This document shows, piece after piece, positions 19,500 through 28,141 of a stretch of 34,734 nt of DNA. This DNA comes from Chara braunii (taxonomy: Eukaryota > Streptophyta > Charophyceae > Charales > Characeae). Within the stretch, counting starts at the first letter, position 1. The number at the start of each line of letters is the position of its first letter. The DNA lies in NCBI GenBank assembly GCA_003427395.1, contig BFEA01000030.1, forward strand, positions 4,572,689-4,607,422, in the 5' to 3' direction. The notes beneath the pieces were generated by a model. The model did not search any database, was not told where the DNA came from, and saw nothing but the letters and a program-made list of their open reading frames with translations. A program made the translations under genes and the position numbers.

Positions 19500-20689
19500 A
19501 GCGAATGGTTTCCTCTGCCAGGTCGGTTCCGTGGACCTCCGTGGTTTCCATACTATGTTCAGATCAGTATCCAGGACCGAAAATAATCTTTTCGGGCCCT
19601 TCCATATTTGCATGTAGGAGTCGCAGATCGCTTGTCTGGCAAGGGGGTCCTTCTCTTCAAAGTGTTGTCGCTTCATGGAATACCATGCTTGCTGGGTCGT
19701 GACCCTAATTGATGGTCCCTCCTTTCAAAGGAGCATTTGGTTCTCCATGCAAGCATGAGGAGGTGCAACCTTGTATAGGAGAAAAGATTGGTTGCAAAAG
19801 AGGACCAATGGGCCATTTGTCGTTATTCTTCTAGTAGTAGGAGTCAAAGATCCCATGGTATATGGTGGTGAGTGAGGGAGTGGAAGGTCGCATCCCACCA
19901 CTGCCATAACTGGGTAACCATAGGACACACCAGCAGGCATTGTTCGAGGGTTGTTCGGGCTTGCTGTCGGGATCTGCCACAATAGGCACAAATGGGTGAC
20001 AACTTCCCTTTCTGTTCAAGGTCGGTTTGCGACACAAGCCAGTCGGGGTTAGGGAGGCAATGATGGAGGATCTCCCATTGCAGAGACCTGTAATTCGTGG
20101 GCATAATTTTAGCATATCTGGACCAGGTAAAGGATTCTGAGAGTTTGGGCTCCAGTGGCGACTCCCGTGCCCATCTGTATGCTATTATGTGGTTGATCTG
20201 TTGGTCTCGGCGAGACGCTCTGTACCCCCCTTTGACTGTATAATCCCATGTGTGTATGGGTTGAGATCCTGGCCATTCCCATTCAACCGGGTCGAACGGG
20301 AGCTTAGCCACCGGCGTGGTGCTTTTGTATACATATAATCCATTCTCGGGGTCCCCCCCCACTCTCACCTGCATCAGCCCACCCACTCATTTATTGTGTC
20401 CAGATCTTCCTTCCTTGTTAGCATGGATTGTCTGGCTGTGGGCGACTGGGGTTCATATGCTTCTAGTTCACAAGGTCCATTGTTGTTTTCCCTGGCCTTG
20501 ACCCTATAGATGGTCAAGGGGAGGGGCAGATCGAAAGATTTAACTACCCAGTCATCTTGCAGGACCGTGAACCCTTCCTTGAGTGTGCGCTGTCAAGCTA
20601 GGGGGAGATCCTCTCTCAACTGGTCAACCTTATCTTCCACATTCTTTACATATTTGAGCCTCTCTTGCAGCTGGTGGGGGGCTGCTCAT
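19500..20689 (-). pseudogene. LINE-2 ORF2 C-terminal region with cysteine motif
   Basis: After a TGA at 20,686 the reading continues with QERLKYVKNVEDKVDQLRED, passes another TGA near 20,593 and a frameshift near 20,380 in a G-rich run. It then reads HTWDYTVKGGYRASRRDQQ, YRSLQWEILHHCLPNPDWL and the zinc-finger-like CAYCGRSRQQARTTLEQCL with VCPMV (about 19,917-19,985). C-x2-C followed by T-L-E-x-C-L-x-x-C-P is characteristic of the L1/plant-type RT C-terminus. The final part (KRQHFEEKDPLARQAICDSY, LFSVLDTDLNIVWKP) lies in a third frame to about 19,500, before the proline-rich repeat. Confidence 0.75.
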
Positions 20690-22430
20690 TCCCCTCTCGC
20701 TGGGTCCCACAGGTCCCGAACCGTGTAGACACCCTTTTTGGCCCAGATGAGCCAGGGTGAGTTCGTTGTTAGCGCAAAGGGGACTCCCTTTTCTTGGAGG
20801 ATATTCGGGTTGCCAAAGAGGGGTTGCCTCCATATATCGTGCCACCTGTTGAGTGACATTTTTTGTCGCGGTCCCCGTTGTCTCCACAACTTGAGCATGT
20901 AGGGCCAGAGTGAATCCAATGTTATATCTGTCTTTGTCGTCTGCGCAGGGTCAGCAGTCTGTCCATGCTTTGGGGGTGACGGTATGGTCCAGTGGTTGTT
21001 AGTCAACCATTGGAACGGGTGTATTTTTCGGTCTGTGTGTGTCCCGGGGGCCAGATTGGTTATCTGGAGACGAGCCAAGGGTTCCCAGGGAATGCCATTC
21101 CCAATGAGCAGTCTGATGAGGACTTTGAAAATGAGGGTTTCGCTCTGTCTTTCGGGGTCCAGGATCCCCAGTCCCCCTTTGGCTCTGGGTTGTGTGAGCA
21201 TGTCCCATTTGACCCGATTAATGCAGCCTTGGGTCTGGGTGCTGTTTTTCCACAGGTACGTTGTTAGCGTTCTCTTTAGACTAGCATGTTGTTGCTTGTT
21301 TAGTGGCCATACTGCCAATTTGTACCAAACGACCGCTAGGATGACGTTGTTAATTGCTAATGCCTGCCCTACCAACAAGGTGTGTAGGCCTTTCCATTTT
21401 GCCAGCCTGTCCAGTGCCATATTGACCAGCATGTCCCCATGGTCCGGCAGGAGTCCCACTACAACGAGTCTCACCCCAACACCCTGATTGCGTTTTCCTT
21501 ACGGGCCCAGGCCACAGCCGGCTTGGTCGAGGGGTGCGGGTCCCACTGCAGTGAGTCTCACCCCCAACACCCTGATTGCGTCTTCCTTATGGGCCCAGGG
21601 CACAACTAGCTTGGTCGAGGGGGGGTGTCCCTGCGCGTGGAGCCACCAACCGTCAGTCTTAGATCCCCAATTGACTCTCATGTCGTCCGCCAAGGAGAAG
21701 AGATGTGTCACTTTGGTGTGTGTTTGGAGGTTGATCGGGTCTGCCCGTAAAAGGACGGTGAGGTCGTCCACAAACAATGATGATACCAATATAAGGTGTT
21801 GAGGATGGGGTCACCCTGACGTACCGACCTTTGAAAAAGTGTCGGTGATGAGAGGTGACCGTTGAGCATTATGCTCGTTGTAGTCGATCTGTGCACCCAT
21901 CGACAGAAGGTCGGGCCAAAGTTCATCCTAGCAAGGCACATGTCTAGGAAATACCAGTCGACATGATCATACGTCTTTTTTCAAAGTCTATAAAAAAAAT
22001 TGCAGCTTGGGCTTTTTGTGGTCGGACGTATTTGATTGTCTCATTGACAAGCAGGATGTTATCTTGGATGTTTCGATTGGGCATAAAGCCTATTTGGTCT
22101 GGATGCATGAATATGTTTATGAAGGGTAACAGTCTGTTTATCAGAGTTTTGGCTACCAATTTATATGGGACGGGGAGGAGAGTAATAGGTTGATAGTTTC
22201 TAATGTTCTCTTTATCCTCTTCATTATATAAGAAGGTTGTGACCCCTTGTATGATCATTCCCCCAAACGAGCCTTCATTTTGCACCGCCTTGATATATTC
22301 TATGATATCCTCACTAAGGAGATTCCATAATTGTACCCAATTTCTTAGGGAACTAGTCTACACCACGTGTCTTCTCTTCTTCCGCGCCTTGGAGGGTCGC
22401 GACCGAAAACAAAATAGCTGGTCGAGGTAC
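20686..22430 (-). pseudogene. LINE-2 reverse transcriptase, broken
   Basis: Motifs in minus order: NIRNYQPITLLPVPYKLVAK and HPDQIGFMPNRNIQDNILL (22,285-21,944), FIDFEK (motif A, then frame break), NGHLSSPTLFQRSVRQGDP (motif B, about 21,820-21,860), FVDDLTVLL (motif C, about 21,755-21,780), WGSKTDGWWLHAQG, and after another frame change KGGLGILDPERQSETLIF. Upstream of 22,285 the reading EYIKAV and EEEKTRGVD extends the domain to about 22,400 in shifted frames. An 87-bp duplication lies at 21,453-21,626. At least three frame changes make it non-functional. Motif C is FVDD rather than the more usual FADD. Confidence 0.85.
21453..21626. repeat. 87-bp tandem duplication inside LINE-2 RT
   Basis: GTCCCACTACAACGAGTCTC at 21,453 recurs as GTCCCACTGCAGTGAGTCTC at 21,540, with CACCCTGATTGCG and CAGCCGGCTTGGTCGAGGG / CAACTAGCTTGGTCGAGGG following in both. 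The units differ at several sites, so the event is not recent. 87 is a multiple of three. Confidence 0.8.
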
Positions 22431-22562
22431 AGGTGGTTTAATTTTTTTCTTCTGGGACTGACAGAAGAAGAAATTTCATTTACATCATTGTCACATAGTA
22501 CTCTTTTCACATTTTGTTGTTAATATTTTGCAATGACATAATGCCACTTTTTTTTTTTTTCC

Positions 22563-23176
22563 AAGTTTTTTTGCAAGTCCACTATCCCGACGGTGGTATC
22601 TTCCTAGTATCATCCACATACGATAGGGTAGAGGGCGGTGCACTGGATGCTTTTTGGCCCAATTGATTAAGGATTGGAGGTGGCGGCTACCCCTACTGGA
22701 CCCCCCCTCCCTCCTCCCCTCCCCCTGCCCCCCCGAGATTTGGGAGGAAGTATACCATCAACCCTTGTCTGGCAACTGGTGGATCATAGTCCATCAACGT
22801 AGAATTTTTAGTACCTCAATGTGCCCCTGGAGCAACTGGTGGATCATAGTCCATCAACGTAGAATTTTTAGTACCTCAATGTGCCCCTGGAGTAGCTGGA
22901 TCAAAAGAGGGATCACTAAAGATGGAGACCTGTGAAACACCAAAACCAGGGACTGGAAAACTGGGCTGCAGCTTTGTTAGACCCAGCCCTACTGTCACGA
23001 AATTGGGGAAGGGTTGGAAAACCTCATCTTTTCATCCCCCTGGGCTGGGTGGTCATCCAACGATGAGGTCCATCCCTGGAAGCAGGTGACAGGGTAGCGG
23101 AGAGAAACACTGAAGGAAAAGTGAGCAATATACTGGAGAGGTGCAGCCTGGCGACATCCTTGTGAACTATTTCCAA
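22563..23176. other. unassigned apart from a 60-bp duplication
   Basis: No gene recognised. A T tract at 22,549-22,562 borders the LINE-2 side. The only structure is the perfect duplication listed separately. Confidence 0.4.
22773..22892 (+). repeat. perfect 60-bp tandem duplication
   Basis: Two adjacent 60-bp units starting CAACTGGTGGATCATAGTCC (22,773 and 22,833) are identical by eye. It lies in sequence with no recognised gene. Perfect identity implies a recent event or a read-assembly artefact. Confidence 0.95.
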
Positions 23177-23404
23177 CTAGACACCAAATAATGTTTTAGT
23201 CCAGTGTAGCCTAGATGAAGTGATGTGAGCCAGTCGACCGAGCTTTACTGTGTCCGGTACTGAAAACAAAAGATAAATAGTTGGCAGTCTAAGTTCCATA
23301 TTCCACAGGTCCTTGATCCTAGAGATTCTATTTTGGACCCACCTATGAACGAAGGCCCTCTCTCCTTCCTCTGCGGACCATGGACTGCCGTACTCATCTC
23401 TCAA
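23177..23404 (-). pseudogene. LINE ORF2 post-RT fragment (LINE-3)
   Basis: The 75-aa minus frame contains GSPWSAEEGERAFVHRWVQN and RISRIKDLWN. LINE-2 has SPWLIWAKKGVYTVRDLWDP and LINE-1 NWIRRGVTRIRDIWDEES at the same point of ORF2. The tryptophan and the x-(V/I)-(R/K)-D-(L/I)-W core are shared. No flanking RT or C-terminus is present, so this is an isolated remnant. Confidence 0.55.
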
Positions 23405-23552
23405 TCAATTATTTTCAAATAAATGTTGATTCAGGATTTCATCTGCTCCGGTGCCCCCCGGATCCAAGGCGGCTTCTTTCCCCCCCCCCCTTTCCTCCAC
23501 ACAGGGATCACCGACCCTGATGGCCCGGCCAACCGGCTGCATATTTCTACTA

Positions 23553-23851
23553 AAATTGACATTTCGTTAAAACTGACATTTTTTTATGAATTCACGAAAG
23601 TGGACTTAGTCAAAGTTTCATTGCTCATCGGGTGAGAAAGTGGTTATCTCACTTTGTCCATCTGATGTACCTCAACGTAGAGTACCGTTAACATACATCC
23701 AATGGTCAGATCATCGGGAGTCGCCATGACACCCAATGATCTGATCATCCGACGTCATGGGAACAAAAAAACACTAAAAAATGTTGGTTTTTGGTATGCT
23801 CAATTTGGTGAATTTAGAAAAAAAATGTCCGTTTTAACGAAATGTCAATTA
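23553..23851. mobile_element. 299-bp MITE with long terminal inverted repeats, TA flanks
   Basis: Arms of about 45 bp are inverted copies: AATTGACATTTCGTTAAAAC at the left and its reverse complement at the right end, both continued by GACATTTTTTT and a GAATTCAC / GAATTTAC-like block. TA is present at both borders (23,551-23,552 and 23,852-23,853), as in Stowaway/Tc1-mariner elements. The interior has a GTGAGA/TCTCAC hairpin and a near-palindrome TGATCTGATCA. It is unrelated in sequence to the 198-bp family. Confidence 0.7.
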
Positions 23852-23959
23852 TAAAAAGATTGATCCTACACAGTCAATCCCCTGATATCAAGGGCACTCA
23901 ATGCTGGCACGATCCCGAGAGTCTCAACCGTTCTTAAAAATTATGAGGAACTGTCAAGT

Positions 23960-24036
23960 TGATGTAGCTCAGTGGTTAGAGCACAGGTCGAAATGCGCAT
24001 TGTGGTATAAGGTTGTGGTTTCAAAACCTCGCAACC
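23960..24036 (+). mobile_element. tRNA-like pol III promoter, probable tRNA-derived SINE head or tRNA pseudogene
   Basis: TAGCTCAGTGGTTAGAGC (23,965) matches the A box and D-arm of a tRNA. GGTTTCAAAACC (24,017-24,028) fits the B box, with spacing inside the normal range. Arms do not fold into a complete cloverleaf with a clear anticodon, so an active tRNA is unlikely. Downstream CACCCCTTGGG and CCCAAGGGGT (about 24,085 and 24,137) form another hairpin. A second B-box-like GTTCGATACC occurs at about 24,347. Confidence 0.5.
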
Positions 24037-24363
24037 TTGTGCATGGACACCGGCAGGGCGTTAGAGTGATGCACAATTGGACACACACCCCTTGGGATGA
24101 CGCAGGTAAGCTATTACAGACACCGCTTGCGCACCACCCAAGGGGTAGCTCATGGTTGTTGTATGTTGGGACTGAGCGATGGCGTGGTATCCTGGTATTC
24201 TTGGTCTATGGGGTGGTCACGAGACTGCTGGGTGGTTTGTACAGTCTGGTTTACTCGAGCCCAGCAGAGCAAAGCTACATACTATTTCATAGCGTAAGCC
24301 AATAGGTTAGGTCATTTGCATGATTCACATGGCTTAGAGGTCCTGTGTTCGATACCAGATTCT

Positions 24364-25400
24364 GACTTAGGGCTGGTCATCCTCCTAATACGTAGTCAAG
24401 TGTTGAGGCTGGCATAGCATTTCCTTAGTACGGGATGTCGGGGGTGTCAGGAAAATACTGCACTTTACCGCGGGCCGGAACGGGCTCCAGTTACATACGA
24501 GGGAACATAGGATTTTCAGCTCTTACAGATTACCATACAACACAGGCTTAATAGATTCTCCAAGGTTAATATACACAGTCCATGATTCACGACTCAGGGT
24601 TGGCTATCCTCCTAGCACGTAGCTTAGGGTTGAGGCTGGCATAACAGTTCCTTAGTACGGGATGTAGGGGGTGCCAGGTGATACTGCACCTTACCGCGGG
24701 GCCGGAACGGGCTCGAGGGATGTACGAGGGAACGGAGGATCCCCAACTCTCTCTATCATCAACACAATAGAACACTACTAATGCAGAATCAGGGTTGGCT
24801 ATCCTCCTAGAACGTAGCTTAGGGTTGAGGCTGGCATAGCAGTTCCTTAGTACGGGATGTAGGGGGTGCCAGGAGATACTGCACCTTACCGCGGGGCCGG
24901 AACGGGCTCCAGGGATATACGAGGGAACGGAGGATCCCCAACTCTCTCTATCATCAACACAATAGAACACTAGTAATGCACACATGACTTAGGGTTGGCT
25001 ATCCTCCTAGTACGAAGCATAGGGTTGAGGTTGGCATAGCAGTTCCTTAGTACAAGATGTTGGGGGTGTCAGGAGATACTGCACCTTACCGCAGGGTTGG
25101 GACGAGCTCCAGGGATATACGCGGGAACGGAGGATCCCCAACTCTCTCTACACGCAGTAATACAACATAAGGATAAAAGATTCAAAGTCATAACTCAAGA
25201 CTCAGGGTTGGCTATCATCCTAGTACGTAGGATAGGGTTGATGTTGGCATAGCAGTTCCTTAGTACGGGATGTCGGCGGTATCAGAAGATACTGCACTTT
25301 ACCGTGGGGCCGGAACATGACTCTAGGGACACACGAAGGAATGAAGGATTCTCAGTTCTCTGTCATCACCACACGAATGTGCTTGCAATCGAGTATGGCT
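24364..25400 (-). repeat. five diverged tandem units of 195-227 bp, weak 5S rRNA resemblance
   Basis: The core AGGGTTGGCTATCCTCCTAG starts units at 24,369, 24,596, 24,791, 24,991 and 25,204. Each contains GCAGTTCCTTAGTACGGGAT-like and ACTGCACCTTACCGC blocks. Read on minus, short blocks line up with plant-type 5S rRNA at nearly the same offsets: GTGC, ATCCC, GAACT and GTACTAGGATG (exact in the fifth unit). Unit length is also like many plant 5S gene-plus-spacer repeats. The A-box region is not conserved, so these would be degenerate pseudogenes at best. Open frames inside the array are not genes. Confidence 0.75.
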
Positions 25401-25595
25401 TGAGAATTTGAGACTGGCTTTGCAACAATATAGATTTTAGGAGTGTTTGGACTATAAAGCATTATGGTAGGGTTTGGAGACAAAAATAAATCCTAGGAAA
25501 GAGGAAATTCGAAATAGAGAACGACTTGAGTTAAGGCATAAGTGACGCCCTTAGGGGTGAAGAGGCTATACTCTCTTTCTGACAAACTGTTGTAA
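25401..25595. other. no feature seen
   Basis: Nothing recognisable between the tandem array and SINE-like copy A8. Confidence 0.4.
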
Positions 25596-25670
25596 GGGAC
25601 GTCGAACCCCTTTTTCGCACGTGCTGCTCCCCATGAATAGATGGGGCCGGAGTGTTTGCAAAAAAAAAAA
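25596..25670 (+). mobile_element. SINE-like element, head-only subtype (copy A8)
   Basis: A diverged head (GGGACGTCGAACCCC, then TGCTGCTCCCCATGAATAGA and TGGGGCC) passes through GGAGTGTTTGC into 11 A. The MITE copy M3 starts at the end of this tail, so M3 probably inserted at the tail after the SINE-like copy was in place. Confidence 0.6.
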
Positions 25671-25859
25671 GGGGGTAACTTCAGTAGAGTCACAAAACCG
25701 AGTTATTACTGCACTATGGGGCAAGATACAGTTTGCAATTGCACTTCAGGCACCCTACCTGACCAGAAAGTTGGGTTGTATACGTTGCCCCAACTGCAAT
25801 TGCAAAATGTATCTTAGCCCATACTTCAATTATAATATTTTTGTGACTCCGTAGCCCCC
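25671..25859. mobile_element. 198-bp family MITE (copy M3)
   Basis: The left end GGGGGTAACTTCAGTAGAGT and the arms (GTTATTACTGCACTATGGGG, AAGATACAGTTTGCAATTGC) match M1. The right arm reaches TTTTTGTGACTCC and then decays into a C-rich stretch. The left border touches the poly(A) tail of copy A8, so the target duplication is not visible. Confidence 0.8.
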
Positions 25860-25896
25860 CTCCCCGGCCCGCCCCCCAAAAAAAAAAAAAAAAAAA

Positions 25897-26094
25897 AAAT
25901 TACACGGGAGTCACAAAAATGAGTTATAATTGCACTATGGCCCATAGGCCAAGATACAGTTTCAAATTGCAGTTCAGACAATATATACAACCCAACTTTC
26001 TGGCCAGGTAGGGTGCTCGAAGTGCAATTGCAAACTGTATCTTTGCCCCATAGAGCAATTATAACTCGTTTTTGTGACTCTACTGAAGTTACCC
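25897..26094. mobile_element. 198-bp family MITE (copy M4)
   Basis: CGGGAGTCACAAAAATGAGT begins the left arm directly after a 22-A run (25,878-25,899). The right arm ends TGACTCTACTGAAGTTACCC at 26,093, as in M1. The centre has TATACAACCCAACTTTCTGG, as in M1 and M3. The left terminal GGGG is missing or merged with the A run. Confidence 0.8.
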
Positions 26095-26329
26095 CAAAAA
26101 AGAAATAACGGCGGACACGGCATGTTTTCAAACCCTAAAGGCAAAATAAACTCGCACCGGCAAAGAAACCATGAGCTAACTCGAAATGAGCGGTTTCGGT
26201 CCAAAAGTATCCGTTGTGCTTTTTTTTTTTTTTTTTTTTTTTTTCCTTTGACACAACGGGCGACCCCTGTAAGTATGATACCCGGTTTGACACCACGGTC
26301 ATCGGTACTTCCGTTGTCTTTTCAAACTC
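26095..26329. other. unassigned; T-rich run at 26,221-26,244
   Basis: No gene recognised. The T homopolymer could be the reverse complement of a retroposon tail, but no head follows on minus. Confidence 0.35.
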
Positions 26330-26790
26330 GACAACAACAATAACAACGATGATGGTGGCGGGAGCGACGTCCACGGTAGCAACATGATGGGATTGATATC
26401 GCAGGTGGACGCGGTGGGGGTGAGGATGGGGGTTGACACGGGTGAGTGGCTTTCTGTCCTCCCCGGTGTTCGTGCATCCGAGGTCATCATTAGCACAATG
26501 GGTGAGATGATGCAAGCAGACGTGGTGGGAATTGGGGCTGATATGGATAAGGGGCTTGCTATCTTCCCCCTCCTCCATGATAATGATGGCGATAACAACA
26601 ACAACAACATCATAAACAACAACAACAACAACAATAACAACAACAACAATAACAACGATGATGGCGGCGGGGACGACATCCACGACAACAACATGATGAG
26701 ATTGAGTCCGCAGGCGGACACAGTGGGGATGGGGATGGGGGTTGACACGGGTGAGTGGTTTTCTGTCCTCCCCCTCTTTAGCCTCGTTAT
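26330..26790. repeat. triplicated block with AAC microsatellite, open in several frames
   Basis: The blocks around GCAGGTGGACGCGGTGGG (26,400), GCAAGCAGACGTGGTGGG (26,513) and GCAGGCGGACACAGTGGG (26,711) share context. The first and third also share GGGGGTTGACACGGGTGAGT and CAACAACGATGATGG. Between them AAC repeats run at about 26,599-26,660. Plus reads a 149-aa frame with poly-Asn and repeated GVDTGEW(L/F)SVLP; minus reads overlapping frames of 182 and 192 aa with poly-Val or poly-Leu. Openness in several frames comes from the repeat composition. I do not recognise a protein. Confidence 0.7.
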
Positions 26791-26879
26791 GGAATTGCTT
26801 CTCATTGTCTGGCAGAGGATAGGAGTAGGATAGTTAGTGATGATTGGTGTTGCCCGACCCACAATATCAATCAACACTG

Positions 26880-27290
26880 GGGTGCTGATCGCTGCGTGAG
26901 TTGGTAGGTAGGCTGTTTAGGGATACGGTTGCAGGAGGTCAATCATTCCCTTGCACAGGGAAGTAATCAATGCCCCTGTCAGTTTCATAAGATAATGCAT
27001 AAAGGATGCTGGAGTTGATGTCCAGATTATACATATCTCAATGTGGATAGTGCTTTGCGTTTAGGCTTGATTGATAAACACCACATACATACAACACATC
27101 ATTATTAGGGTTTCGTGATTAGAATGTTTGATATAGAATACATAAATACACACATCATACTTTTATTAGGGTTCCATTTGTACGATAATAGTGAGTGACA
27201 ATTATAAACAAACATATACAAACATATACAAACATATACAGACATATACAAATTGATATAGGATGCTCGAAAGGAATATACATTCATCAC
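26880..27290. other. AT-rich, no gene; 10-bp repeat at 27,207-27,252
   Basis: AACATATACA is repeated four times (27,211-27,250, the last unit with G for the first A). No coding feature is seen. Confidence 0.6.
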
Positions 27291-27296
27291 TGTATA

Positions 27297-27320
27297 GGGA
27301 CACTGAACCCGTTTTCCAGC
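27297..27320 (+). repeat. partial SINE-like head (copy A9)
   Basis: GGGACACTGAACCCG with TTTTCCAGC matches the first part of the family head. It stops there, as do the partial heads at 107 and 27,457. Confidence 0.5.
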
Positions 27321-27456
27321 TCATACACATCACATCATTGATGCCTCAGTTTGTGTTGGAGACACTGTAGATTAGATGGATAGGGTTTTCCATCATCTCA
27401 GATATATTGCTTAACGTGTATACATAGGTAGTTGGAGATATCTACATTTCTGCATA

Positions 27457-27676
27457 GGGATGCTGGACCCGATCTCCAGCAGAGACATTCACATCTTTGT
27501 ACAGGGACGCTGCACCCGATTTCCAGTTATTACATTCAGATCATTGTACAGGGACGCTGGACCCGATTTCCAGCAGGTGTAGCTCCCCACCAATAGATGG
27601 AGCCTTCGACGCCGGGACCTACTTAGCGGGGATGCTCTTATCACCTCGTTAAGTAGGTTCCCGTATACGAAGTTTC

Positions 27677-27703
<27 letters not shown>
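27457..27703 (+). mobile_element. SINE-like element, hairpin subtype (copy A10), with two 47-bp partial heads before it
   Basis: Heads start at 27,457, 27,504 and 27,551, exactly 47 bp apart. The first two units carry only the first half of the head and a spacer with ACATTCA(C/G)ATC and TTGTACA. The third is a full 153-bp copy with TAGCTCCCCACCAATAGATG, then a hairpin at 27,613-27,663 (CGGGACCTACTTAGCGGGG and CCTCGTTAAGTAGGTTCCCG), loop ATGCTCTTATCA, GAAGTTTC and 27 A. This is the best-preserved copy. Confidence 0.8.
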
Positions 27704-27707
<4 letters not shown>

Positions 27708-28075
27708 GAAAAAGTGATGGAAAATGGGAGAGAGAGGTGAGAAATAGGGTTTGAGTTAGGGGAAGAAAAGAGTAGAGGAGGGTGAGAGAATGAAAGAGAA
27801 AAAGATGAAAAAGGTAGAGAGTACAACAAAAGATTAATAGGAGAGGGTGAGAGAGGAGAAGAGGAGAAAAAAAATTGGTGGACGATAAGTGAAGAGTGAG
27901 GGATATGACAGAGCAGTGGGAAGGAGGGGAGAGTAGTGAAGACTATAGGAGAGAAGAGTGAGAAAAAGGTGAGGGGGTAGTGGTAGAATTAGAAAAAGAT
28001 GATGAGAGCAGAGAGGCGAGAGAGGGAAAAGGGGTCGGGGATGTTGATTAGTGAGTAGGGGGTAATACCGAGCTT
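27704..28075. other. polypurine tract
   Basis: About 350 bp almost free of C on plus (GAGAGAGGTGAGAAATAGGG-like composition). Minus open frames rich in Ser, Leu and Pro result from composition. Such tracts can form triplex structures, but no function is shown by the sequence. Confidence 0.7.
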
Positions 28076-28141
28076 TTGGGTGGCCAAGGCCCAAGAGTAG
28101 ACAACATCACCAAGGATTTTGGCCTTCAAGGTGCTGGCAGA

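Larger units (their letters stand above)
19194..22430 (-). mobile_element. L1-type LINE (LINE-2), 5'-truncated
   Basis: In minus order the element contains RT motifs from about 22,400, a post-RT region, a cysteine-rich motif near 19,940, and a C-terminal tail to about 19,190, where it abuts the target duplication of hAT-like copy H2. No endonuclease or ORF1 precedes it, so it is truncated at the 5' side, as LINE copies often are. Amino-acid similarity to LINE-1 is clear at motifs but not close elsewhere, so it is a different L1 family. The exact 5' junction is not resolved between 22,400 and 22,560. Confidence 0.8.

Noticed and set aside
23960-24036. Functional tRNA gene
   Set aside because: A and B boxes are present, but acceptor and anticodon arms do not pair well and no anticodon is clear.
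24587-24985. 132-aa minus frame with a repeated sequence as a repeat protein
   Set aside because: It is produced by two units of the roughly 200-bp tandem array; other units do not keep the frame.
24364-25400. CRISPR array (regular repeats with spacers)
   Set aside because: Units are about 200 bp, diverged along their whole length and in eukaryotic sequence; there are no short conserved repeats with unique spacers.
26135-26877. Minus-strand proteins rich in Val or Leu as membrane proteins
   Set aside because: The hydrophobic run is the AAC microsatellite read backwards, and the rest repeats with the DNA block.
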